Part shown: positions 52,178-59,165 of the stretch, piece after piece | Position numbering within the stretch: the first letter of the stretch is position 1 | Layout of the letters: each line of letters opens with the position of its first letter | From: Streptomyces toxytricini | GTDB taxonomy: Bacteria > Actinomycetota > Actinomycetes > Streptomycetales > Streptomycetaceae | Direction: 5' to 3' | NCBI RefSeq assembly: GCF_014649915.1 | Contig: NZ_BMTY01000010.1 | Coordinates: forward strand, 124,001-188,000 | Length of the DNA: 64,000 bases | Notes under the pieces: generated by a model | Told to the model about the DNA's origin: nothing | Database searches by the model: none | Seen by the model: the letters and a program-made list of their open reading frames with translations, nothing else | Made by a program: the position numbers and the translations under genes

Positions 52178-53182
52178 ATGGCCTCCCCGCACACCGACCG
52201 GCCACCGCCGCAGGAGCGGTACGGCCTTTCGACCGGTGCGGTCGCGCGCCGCCTGGGGGTGTCGCCGACCACGGTGCGCTCCTGGGAGAAGCGGTACGGG
52301 ATGGCGCCGGAGGAACGGCAAGAGGGCCGCCACCGGCGCTGGGCGCCCCGCGACGTGGCGATGCTGGAGGACATGTGCCGGCTCACCGCCTCCGGTGTCC
52401 CGCCGGCCGAGGCGGCCCGGGCGGCCCGGGCCGCACGCCATGGCACGGCGGCGGCGCCAGCGCTGCGGCCGTCCCCCGGCTCCGGTGCTGCGCGCCTGTC
52501 CGGGCCGGAGCGTCCGCGTGCCCCGGGTGGCGTGCGCCCGGAGTGCCGGGGGCTGGCCCGGGCCGCCCTCCGCCTCGACAGCCCGGCCGTGGAGGCCGTG
52601 CTCGGCGGCGCCGTTCGGGACCTCGGCGTCGTCTCCGCCTGGGAGGAGGTGATGGCGCCGGCGCTGCACGCCGTGGGCCGCAGGTGGGGGGAGTCCGGCG
52701 AGCGGTACGTGGAGGTGGAGCACCTGTTGTCCTGGCACGTCTCGACGGTGCTGCGCACGGCGTCCGCCTGCGGGCCCCCGGCCGTCGGGGCGCCGCCCGT
52801 GCTGGTGGCGTGCATGCCGCAGGAGCAGCACACCCTGCCGCTGGAGGTGCTGGTGGCAGGACTGGCCGAGCGGGCACTGCCGACACGGATGCTGGGCGCG
52901 TCCGTGCCGGCGGAGGCCCTGGTCGCGGCCGTGCGGCGCTCGGGCCCGGCGGCCGTGGTGCTGTGGTCGCAGAGCCGCTGCACCGCCGATGCCGTCCTGG
53001 CGCGGCGCGTCGTGCAGTCGGGCTTCGGCCTCAAGGGGGCCCGTACGGCGCCCCTCGTTCTCCTCGCGGGACCCGGCTGGCCGACGCACCGCCTGCCCCG
53101 GACCGCACTCCACCCGTCGGGCCTGCGCGAGGCGCTGCACGCGCTTTCCGGCCTCTACCGGAGCCGCCCTGCCGGAGCCTGA
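52178..53182 (+). CDS. MerR regulator with B12-binding-like C-terminal domain (LitR/CarH-like)
   Basis: A 334-residue protein. The N-terminal MerR HTH reads LSTGAVARRLGVSPTTVRSWEKRYGMAPEERQEGRHRRWAP. After a linker comes a helical cap domain (WEEVMAPALHAVGRRWGESGERYVEVEHLLSWHV) containing a W...EH pair like the Wx9EH of CarH, though spaced by ten residues, and a Rossmann B12 domain with the ExH lower-ligand motif (ACMPQEQHTLPLEVLVAGL). CarH/LitR proteins sense light through adenosylcobalamin and repress carotenoid genes. No carotenoid genes are present here, so its target may be the preceding operon. Confidence 0.85.
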   Translation: MASPHTDRPPPQERYGLSTGAVARRLGVSPTTVRSWEKRYGMAPEERQEGRHRRWAPRDVAMLEDMCRLTASGVPPAEAARAARAARHGTAAAPALRPSPGSGAARLSGPERPRAPGGVRPECRGLARAALRLDSPAVEAVLGGAVRDLGVVSAWEEVMAPALHAVGRRWGESGERYVEVEHLLSWHVSTVLRTASACGPPAVGAPPVLVACMPQEQHTLPLEVLVAGLAERALPTRMLGASVPAEALVAAVRRSGPAAVVLWSQSRCTADAVLARRVVQSGFGLKGARTAPLVLLAGPGWPTHRLPRTALHPSGLREALHALSGLYRSRPAGA

Positions 53183-53215
53183 GGAGGGGAAGCGGCCGTT
53201 CCCTCACGGCCCCGC

Positions 53216-53557
53216 TCACCGCGGCGCCGGTGCGGCGGGGACGAGGTACAGGCCGTCCGGATAACACCAGGCCCATCGGGCGCCGCTCGTGCAGGACTGC
53301 GCTATGGGGTGCGCGGACGCCGCGGCGTGGGCGTGCGCATGCTGCCCCGGGGAGCTGTCGCAGCAGCCGACGTGGCCGCAGGTGAGGCACCGCAGCAGGC
53401 CGACCCGCGGGGTCCCGGCCCCGCAGTCCTCGCACCCCCCGCCCGCGTGGCGGACGGGCCGGAGGACCGCCTCCCCGAGATGGGCGCAGACGGGTTGCTC
53501 CACCAGCCCCCCGTCGGGGGCCGGTGCCCAGAACGGGGTCTCCGCTTCACGTCCCAT
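53216..53557 (-). CDS. UBP-type zinc finger protein
   Basis: A 113-residue protein with a ZnF-UBP pattern of Cys and His: [52 protein letters not shown]. In eukaryotes the fold binds the ubiquitin C-terminus; the bacterial partner is unknown. GAGGAGGAG precedes the ATG. It sits next to the zinc-starvation ribosomal genes, though it itself would need zinc. Confidence 0.85.
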   Translation of the reverse strand: MGREAETPFWAPAPDGGLVEQPVCAHLGEAVLRPVRHAGGGCEDCGAGTPRVGLLRCLTCGHVGCCDSSPGQHAHAHAAASAHPIAQSCTSGARWAWCYPDGLYLVPAAPAPR

Positions 53558-53658
53558 CGCTCCTCCTCGTCGGACCGCGCTACTCCCTTTGTCGGTCCGG
53601 GCCCGGCCCGCGGATGCATCCGCATCCGCGTCCGGGCCCGCGCCGTCCGCCGAGGCGG

Positions 53659-53964
53659 CTACCAGGAAGACCTGGCCACCCCCGGGAGGAAGCCCGCGTG
53701 GGCCTGCTCCCGCACGCGGACCCGGGAGAGCCCGAACTTCCTCAGGTGGCCCCGGGGCCGGCCGTCGACGGCGTCCCGGTTGCGCACCCGGGTGGAGCTG
53801 GCATCCCGCGGCTGCCGGCCCAGCTCCGCGAGGGCCGCGCTCCGTTCGGCCTCCGTCGAGGACGGCCGGCGGAGGATCTCCTTCAGCTCGGCGCGCCGCA
53901 CGGCGTACCGGGCGGCGAGCACCTTCCGCTTCTCGTTCTGGGCGATCTTGGCCTTCTTCGCCAT
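53659..53964 (-). CDS. rpsN: 30S ribosomal protein S14, zinc-free form
   Basis: A 101-residue S14 of the long type without the CxxC...CxxC zinc site ([75 protein letters not shown]). In Streptomyces such a paralogue replaces zinc-binding S14 when zinc is scarce. Its ATG overlaps the rpmB stop, so the two are coupled. Expressed from the Zur-controlled divergent promoter. Confidence 0.95.
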   Translation of the reverse strand: MAKKAKIAQNEKRKVLAARYAVRRAELKEILRRPSSTEAERSAALAELGRQPRDASSTRVRNRDAVDGRPRGHLRKFGLSRVRVREQAHAGFLPGVARSSW

Positions 53965-54200
53965 CAGACCTTCACGCCCCGGGCCCGGATCCGGGCCACG
54001 GCGGCCTCGACACCGATGGCGTCGACGGTCCTGACGGCCCTCGCGCTGAGGCTCAGGCGCACGTACCGCCTCTCGCTCGGCAGCCAGTACCGCTTGCTCT
54101 GGATGTTCGGGTCGAAGCGGCGGGAGGTGCGCCGGTGGGAGTGGGAGACGGTGTTGCCGAAGCCCGGGCGGGCCCCGGTGAGCTGACAGTGGGCGGACAA
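53964..54200 (-). CDS. rpmB: 50S ribosomal protein L28, zinc-free form
   Basis: A 78-residue L28 ([57 protein letters not shown]). The TTG at 54200 is the start because it aligns with the usual L28 start (MSxxCxLTG). Of the zinc ligands found in the C+ paralogue only one Cys is left. It leads the reverse-strand arm of the Zur regulon. Confidence 0.92.
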   Translation of the reverse strand: MSAHCQLTGARPGFGNTVSHSHRRTSRRFDPNIQSKRYWLPSERRYVRLSLSARAVRTVDAIGVEAAVARIRARGVKV

Positions 54201-54230
54201 GGTGTTACCGGCCTCTCTCGACGTCGTTAT

Positions 54231-54257
54231 TGGAAACGATTTCCATTCCCGTATAGT
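54231..54257. promoter_or_regulatory. Zur box and promoter of the rpmG arm
   Basis: TGGAAAC-G-ATTTCCA (54231-54245) is a 7-1-7 palindrome with one mismatch, matching the Streptomyces Zur box type (TGAAAATNATTTTCA). TATAGT at 54252-54257 is a -10 hexamer six bases before the rpmG ATG, so that mRNA is leaderless. The box is centred 37 bases upstream of the TTG of rpmB and 26 bases upstream of rpmG, so Zn-Zur would block both directions. Confidence 0.8.
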
Positions 54258-54263
54258 AGCGGC

Positions 54264-54428
54264 ATGGCTCGCAACGACACACGCCCGATCGTCAAGCTCC
54301 GCTCCACCGCCGGCACCGGCTACACCTACGTCACCCGCAAGAACCGCCGGAACGACCCCGACCGCCTGGTCCTGCGCAAGTTCGACCCCGTGGTGCGCAG
54401 GCACGTCGACTTCCGCGAAGAGCGCTGA
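54264..54428 (+). CDS. rpmG: 50S ribosomal protein L33, zinc-free form
   Basis: A 54-residue L33 ([48 protein letters not shown]) lacking the two CxxC pairs of the zinc form. No ribosome site; the start immediately follows a -10, giving a leaderless transcript. First gene of the forward Zur-controlled arm. Confidence 0.95.
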   Translation: MARNDTRPIVKLRSTAGTGYTYVTRKNRRNDPDRLVLRKFDPVVRRHVDFREER

Positions 54429-54490
54429 CCCCGTTCCGAGTCCCGGCCCGCCCGGCCGCCGGACCGCCGCCCCCTACGAAAGGCACTGCA

Positions 54491-54739
54491 GTGAAGCCCG
54501 GTATCCACCCCGCCTACGGCCCCGTCATCTTCCGCGACAAGGCCGCCGACTTCGCCTTCCTCACCCGCTCGACCGCCACCAGCGACAAGACGGTGGAGTG
54601 GGAGGACGGCCGCACCTACCCCGTCATCGACGTCGAGATCTCCTCGGAGAGCCACCCCTTCTACACCGGCACGGCCCGCGTCCTGGACACCGCCGGGCGC
54701 GTCGAGCGCTTCCAGCGCCGCTACGGGAGCCCGGCGTGA
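54491..54739 (+). CDS. rpmE2: 50S ribosomal protein L31 type B
   Basis: An 82-residue type B L31 ([61 protein letters not shown]) without the Cys of type A. Type B substitutes when zinc is limiting. GTG start at 54491. Its stop overlaps the start of the CobW-like gene (GTGA). Confidence 0.95.
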   Translation: MKPGIHPAYGPVIFRDKAADFAFLTRSTATSDKTVEWEDGRTYPVIDVEISSESHPFYTGTARVLDTAGRVERFQRRYGSPA

Positions 54740-55884
54740 CCCTCCCCCTGCCCGTCGTCCTCGTCGCCGGACTCCACCGCGACGCACGCAAGCAGGTCGT
54801 CGGCCGGCTGCTCCGCACCGTCCCCGACAGCGTCGCCCTCCACCACGACCTGGCCACGGCGCCGGCCGGCACCGTCCTGCGAGTCGTCCGCGACGCCTCG
54901 GGCGAGCTCTCCCGCGGCGAGGCGCCCCTCGTCAACGACTGCGCCTGCTGCGCGCTGCGCGAGGACCTGGTGCCCGAACTGGTACGCCTCGCCGCCGGCG
55001 GCCTCACGCGCCTGGCGGTCGTCGAGCTGTGGGACTCCGTCGAACCCAGGGCGATGGCGGAGGCCGTCGCCGCACACGGCGGCGACGCCCTCCGGCTGGC
55101 CGGCGTGGTCACCGCAGTCGATCCCGCGCTCGTGCTCCCCTGCCTCGCCAACGGCGACGACCTCGCCGAGGCAGGGCTGGCCGCGGCCGCCACCGACCAG
55201 CGCACCGTGGCGGACACCTGGGCGCGGCAGCTCGAGTACGCACCCGTGCTGGCCCTCGTCGGCAGCGGCGGCGCCGACGAAGCCGACCGCGCCCTGCTCG
55301 CCCAGCTCCACCCGACGGCCCGGCGCGTGGACGCCGACTCCGGCGAGCTGGCCGCGTTCGCCCTGGCCGGCTTCGACGTGGAAGCGGCGGCCGCCGCCCA
55401 GCACCCGGCCTGCGCCCTGCTCCCCCAAGAGGCCGAGGAAGCCGGCGTCACCACCTTCGTCTGGCGCGGCCACCGTCCCTTCCACCCCGGGCGGCTGTAC
55501 GAGGCCCTCGAAGACCTCTGCTGCGCCGCCGTCCGCAGCCGCGGCCGGTTCTGGCTCGCCGACCGCCCCGACACCCTGCTCGCCTGGGACGCCGCGGGAG
55601 GCGCCCTGTGCGTGGAGAACGCCGGCCCGTGGCTCGCGTCGCTGCCGGACGCGGCGTGGGAGCTCGTCCCGCCGGTGCGCCGGGCGGCCGCCGCGCTCGA
55701 CTGGCACCCCGAACACGGCGACCGCTGCCAGCACCTGGTCTTCACCTCGCCCGGGCTCGACCGGCACGGCCTGGAGCGGCTCCTGGAGTCCTGCCTGCTC
55801 ACCGATGCCGAATACGCGGGGGGTCCGGGGTCCTGGCGCGAGCTGCCCGCCGCGTTCGACTCCCTCCTCGACCCCGTTTCCTGA
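54736..55884 (+). CDS. CobW/COG0523-family protein with lost P-loop (Mrf-like)
   Basis: A 382-residue member of the CobW/G3E family. The metal-binding CxCC is intact (N-D-C69-A-C71-C72-A), and the C-terminal CobW_C domain ([24 protein letters not shown]..., [31 protein letters not shown]) is present. Instead of the Walker A GxxGxGKT the N-terminus has [11 protein letters not shown], so GTP binding of the usual kind is doubtful. A family member encoded with the zinc-free ribosomal proteins in mycobacteria, Mrf, recruits the hibernation factor under zinc starvation. Same operon context here; that function is inferred. Confidence 0.85.
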   Translation: MTLPLPVVLVAGLHRDARKQVVGRLLRTVPDSVALHHDLATAPAGTVLRVVRDASGELSRGEAPLVNDCACCALREDLVPELVRLAAGGLTRLAVVELWDSVEPRAMAEAVAAHGGDALRLAGVVTAVDPALVLPCLANGDDLAEAGLAAAATDQRTVADTWARQLEYAPVLALVGSGGADEADRALLAQLHPTARRVDADSGELAAFALAGFDVEAAAAAQHPACALLPQEAEEAGVTTFVWRGHRPFHPGRLYEALEDLCCAAVRSRGRFWLADRPDTLLAWDAAGGALCVENAGPWLASLPDAAWELVPPVRRAAAALDWHPEHGDRCQHLVFTSPGLDRHGLERLLESCLLTDAEYAGGPGSWRELPAAFDSLLDPVS

Positions 55885-55926
55885 CGCCCCTCCTGCGACA
55901 CCCCTGACGAACCCCAAGGAGCCCGC

Positions 55927-56163
55927 ATGGCCCGCCGCCCCCACCTCCGCAAGCCGCCCGCCTCCCGGCCGAACCCGCTCGACGCCGCCGGCATCACCTA
56001 CATCGACTACAAGGACACCGACCTGCTGCGGAAGTTCGTCTCCGACCGCGGCAAGATCCGCAGCCGCCGCGTCACCCGGGTCACCGCCCGGCAGCAGCGG
56101 CAGCTCGCCGCCGCGGTCAAGAACGCCCGCGAGATGGCCCTGCTGCCGTACGGGAGCCGCTAG
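55927..56163 (+). CDS. rpsR: 30S ribosomal protein S18, zinc-free form
   Basis: A 78-residue S18 paralogue ([78 protein letters not shown]). It ends the forward arm of the zinc-starvation operon. AAGGAG precedes the ATG. Its TAG stop lies within the CTAG target of a MITE-like insertion. Confidence 0.95.
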   Translation: MARRPHLRKPPASRPNPLDAAGITYIDYKDTDLLRKFVSDRGKIRSRRVTRVTARQQRQLAAAVKNAREMALLPYGSR

Positions 56164-56306
56164 GCCGTCTCTTCCGGATCTTGCCTGGCCCGCGCCGTCC
56201 GGTGCCGCGCCTCTCCGCGTTGTCGGGTCGTCCGCGTACCCCGGTACGCGGACGACCCTCCGGACGACGCGGGCTTGACCGGCAAGATCCGAAAGAGACG
56301 GCCTAG
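56160..56306. mobile_element. 147-bp MITE-like element with CTAG target duplication
   Basis: The two ends are inverted copies: reading inward, both start CTAGGCCGTCTCTT, then C or T, then CGGATCTTGCC, 25 of 26 bases identical; similarity resumes as GCCCGCG(C/T)CGTCCGG after a short indel. CTAG at each end is the likely target duplication, which fits the YTAR preference of IS5-group transposases. Inside lies a second perfect foldback, 16 bp arms at 56225-56240 and 56243-56258. No coding capacity. The left CTAG supplies the rpsR stop and the right one the stop of the convergent serine hydrolase gene. Confidence 0.8.
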
Positions 56307-57433
56307 TCCTGTGGCACGGCCCGCCCGCTGCCGAACACCGCGTCGACGAGCCGCTGCTGTGCCGTCTGGAACGCCCCGGCCAGGGACAGCGCGGCGTCGT
56401 CCACGTAGTTCAGCCCGGCGGTCAGGGTCCTCCTGCCGTCCGGCGTGCCGTACATCAGCGCCGCGTGCCCGCTGTGGCCGCCGTTGTGGAACAGAACGGT
56501 CCCGCCCGCACCCGTCTCCTGCACGCGGATGCCCAGGCCGAAGCCGCTCTCCGGATGCGGCGTGCACATCTCGGACAGCAGCGGGGCCGGCAGGAGTTCG
56601 CCGCGCGCCAGCGCGGAGACGAACCGGTGGAGGTCGCGGGTGGTGGAGACCATGTCACCGCCCGCCGAGATCCAGGACGGATTCTGGCGCGTGACGTCGA
56701 CGGTGACCTCCCGGCTCGCGTCCTCGTACCGGTAGTAGCCGTGGGCGTGCGGCGCGGGCACCTCCGGATCGGTACCGGGCACTATGGTGCCCGTCAGGCC
56801 GAGCGGCCCGATGATGCGCTCCTGCGTCTGCTCGGCGCAGGAGCGGCCGCCGACCCTCTCCACCAGCAGCCTGGCAAGCACGTAGTTGGTGTTGGAGTAG
56901 CTCCAGCCGGTGCCCGGCTCGAACCGCGCCGGCTTGGACAGCGCCAACCGCACCAGGTCCTCGGGCCGGTGGGTCGTGAACCGCCCCTCCACCCATTCCC
57001 TGCCCGAGATCGTGGAGGGGATCCCGGCCGCGACCTTCCCGTCCGCGCCGTACTCCCCGGTGTGGTTGAACACGCCGCTGGTGTGCTGCAGCAGCATCCG
57101 CACGGTGATCCGCGGGTCGAGGCCGAACTCCGGCAGGCAGGAGGCCGCGGGGGAGTCAAGCCCGACCCTGCCCTCGGCCACCAGCTGCAGCACCAGAACG
57201 GCGGTGAAGGTCTTGGTGTTGCTGCCTATCCGGTAGTGCCCGTCGACCGGCGGTGCGCCCGGGTCGCCGAGGCGGCGGACACCGGCGGTGCCGACCCATT
57301 CGCCCCGCTCGTCGTGCACCCGCAACTGCACCCCGGCGATGCCGGATTCGACGATCTCCCTGAGGGCCTTCCGCAGCTCCGGGCGGTCCGGCCCGGCCGC
57401 GGCGGTCTCCGGGGTGTTCAGGGGCTCGCTCAT
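56303..57433 (-). CDS. Serine hydrolase of the beta-lactamase/D-Ala-D-Ala carboxypeptidase family
   Basis: A 376-residue class C-type serine hydrolase with no signal peptide. Active-site Ser-x-x-Lys is S71-N-T-K74 (YRIGSNTKTFTAVL), the Tyr motif is WSYSNTNYVLA, and the third motif region is FHNGGHSGHAALM, where HxG takes the place of KTG. It is likely an esterase or peptidase rather than a true beta-lactamase. GAGGAA precedes ATG 57433. Expression probably depends on the divergent MerR regulator. Confidence 0.9.
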   Translation of the reverse strand: MSEPLNTPETAAAGPDRPELRKALREIVESGIAGVQLRVHDERGEWVGTAGVRRLGDPGAPPVDGHYRIGSNTKTFTAVLVLQLVAEGRVGLDSPAASCLPEFGLDPRITVRMLLQHTSGVFNHTGEYGADGKVAAGIPSTISGREWVEGRFTTHRPEDLVRLALSKPARFEPGTGWSYSNTNYVLARLLVERVGGRSCAEQTQERIIGPLGLTGTIVPGTDPEVPAPHAHGYYRYEDASREVTVDVTRQNPSWISAGGDMVSTTRDLHRFVSALARGELLPAPLLSEMCTPHPESGFGLGIRVQETGAGGTVLFHNGGHSGHAALMYGTPDGRRTLTAGLNYVDDAALSLAGAFQTAQQRLVDAVFGSGRAVPQD

Positions 57434-57529
57434 GACGGTTCCTCGTCTCCTTGTGGCAGGGGGCTGCAGCACGCGCGGCAGCGGCCGCCCGGGCGACGGG
57501 CCCGGTCCGCTCGCCGCGGCGTTGCGAGG

Positions 57530-57560
57530 AGCGTGCACCCTGACCCGAGGTCAAGGTCAA
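57530..57560 (-). promoter_or_regulatory. MerR-type promoter of the serine hydrolase
   Basis: On the reverse strand TTGACC (57560-57555) and CACGCT (57535-57530) are separated by 19 bases, with the dyad TGACC-tcg-GGTCA inside the spacer. The layout matches MerR-activated promoters. It lies about 100 bases upstream of the hydrolase start, and the MerR gene starts 130 bases away on the other strand. Confidence 0.55.
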
Positions 57561-57688
57561 CATGCCTCCGCAGTCCGGCGGATGGGGGGAACGCATGCGC
57601 GATACGCTCGCCCGTATGACCGCACCCGAACAGGACCACGACCCCGGCGCGCAGGCGGCCGCCCCCGTGCGGGACGGGGGCTGAGGCG

Positions 57689-58465
57689 ATGGCGGACGGG
57701 CTCACGATCGGCCAGGCGGCCGCGTTCGCCGGTGTCACCGTCAAGACGGTGCGGCACTACCACCGGCTCGGCCTCGTCCCCGAGCCGCGGCGCGACGGCT
57801 CCGGCTACCGGCGCTACGGGTCGGAGGACCTGCTCCGGCTCATCCGCGTCCGCACCCTGGCGGGGGCCGGCGTCCCGCTCGCCGAGACGGCCGACCTGCT
57901 CGACGCCGAACCCGAGCGGTTCGCCGTGGCGCTGGACGGCGTACGACGCCGGCTCACGGAGCAGATCGAGGAGCTCACGGCCCGCCGCGACACCCTGCAC
58001 CGGCTCGCCCACGGCGACCGGGCCCTGCTGCCCGACCGGGCGTGCGAGGTCCTGGAACGGCTCGCCGGCCTCGGCTTCCGCCCGGACTACGTGGCCGCGC
58101 AGCGCGAGGCCCTGGTGCTGTCCCGGGCGCTCATCCCGGAGATCTTCGACGGCTTCCTGGCCCGCCTCGAACTGCTCGTCTGCGACCCGGAGTACGCCGA
58201 GCTGACCAGGCGCGGCTGGGAGGCGCGGTCCTGGCGCCCGGACGACCCCCGCATCGAGGAACTGGCAGCCGCACTGGCCGACAGGCTGCTGGCCGACCGC
58301 GCCCTGCTGGAGGTGCCGGAGGGCCTGCGGTTCCGGACGGACGCCGCCGCCCGCTACGGCGTGGTCAACCGCCACCGCGAGGACGAGGCGCCGGCCGTCG
58401 CCCGGCTGAACGCGCTCGTCGAGGCGAGGCTGCGCGCCGCGGGAATCGGCTTCCCGCACCGCTGA
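57689..58465 (+). CDS. MerR-family transcriptional regulator
   Basis: A 258-residue regulator. HTH: LTIGQAAAFAGVTVKTVRHYHRLGLVPEPRRDGSGYRRYGSEDLLRLIRVRTLAGAGVPL, then a coiled-coil helix (RRRLTEQIEELTARRDTLHRLAHG) and a helical C-terminal domain without Cys clusters. It probably senses an organic ligand and activates the divergent serine hydrolase. A 22-codon frame (57617-57685, MTAPEQDHDPGAQ) ends three bases before the start; its significance is unclear. Confidence 0.88.
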   Translation: MADGLTIGQAAAFAGVTVKTVRHYHRLGLVPEPRRDGSGYRRYGSEDLLRLIRVRTLAGAGVPLAETADLLDAEPERFAVALDGVRRRLTEQIEELTARRDTLHRLAHGDRALLPDRACEVLERLAGLGFRPDYVAAQREALVLSRALIPEIFDGFLARLELLVCDPEYAELTRRGWEARSWRPDDPRIEELAAALADRLLADRALLEVPEGLRFRTDAAARYGVVNRHREDEAPAVARLNALVEARLRAAGIGFPHR

Positions 58466-59165
58466 GCAACCCGGCCGACACAGTGCGGAAATACACGCCT
58501 GACCATCGCTTTCCTGCACCTGCGGCTACCTGTACCCGAGGCGCAGGGAAACAAGAATTCGAAAACAGAAAATACGTGCACGAAGCACTGATGCGGGCGC
58601 TGTCGGGTTTTCGCCCCCGATTCGACCGAAAGCATTCCGGTCGCCGTTTTGAGCCAAACCCCCGGGAATTACCCGCGGGTATACCGCGTGGCACTTTCGT
58701 GACCGCAGCCAGTTCAGACACCTGATCACCGTCCGGCCGACGCAACGGACCGCGCTCCGCCGCAGGTTGCGGCCACGGCGGAAACGGACTCTTTACCGCG
58801 GGCCGGACAGCGGTAAAGCTGTACGCCGGAAGCCGGAACCGCTGTAGTCTCGGCCCGGCTTCCACCGAAGACCTTCACTCTCCGAACCGACCCAGCGGGA
58901 ATCCCGCCGCCGAATTGCACGGCCGCTCCGCCCCGGATCCGGGTGTGCGCACCAGCCTCTCCCGCGTCCCGCGAGGCGCACCGGGAAGCTTCCCCGACCT
59001 CCTCGATCCACCGCGCCCCTGCCATGTGCGCCGGTAGACGCCATTCGGTGCCGAAACAACCCCGTGCGCTCCCTTCCGCCACTCCCGGACGTCGGGGTGC
59101 GGGCAGTACGTTCATAGACCGAAGGCACATTCCACCAGCGGTTTCCACCGTTGAGAGGGACAGGC
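58466..59165 (+). promoter_or_regulatory. 700-base gene-free region before the lanthipeptide locus
   Basis: No convincing gene. Around 58545-58700 the sequence is notably AT-richer than its surroundings (CAAGAATTCGAAAACAG). A perfect 9-bp inverted repeat, CTTTACCGC (58791-58799) and GCGGTAAAG (58810-58818), has a 10-base spacer, suitable for a regulator dimer. TAGTCT near 58851 is a possible -10 about 40 bases downstream of it. The leader to the lanL ATG at 59166 would be about 300 bases. Confidence 0.5.

Noticed and set aside
54736..55884. Calling the CobW-like protein a functional zinc metallochaperone GTPase
   Set aside because: The Walker A motif is missing, so GTPase-driven metal insertion is not supported.
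56303..57433. Naming the serine hydrolase a true beta-lactamase
   Set aside because: No signal peptide is visible and HSG-like residues replace KTG; family membership does not establish antibiotic hydrolysis.
57617..57685. 22-codon frame (MTAPEQDHDPGAQ...) just before the MerR gene
   Set aside because: No good ribosome site and no leader-peptide feature such as codon runs or attenuator; kept only as a remark.
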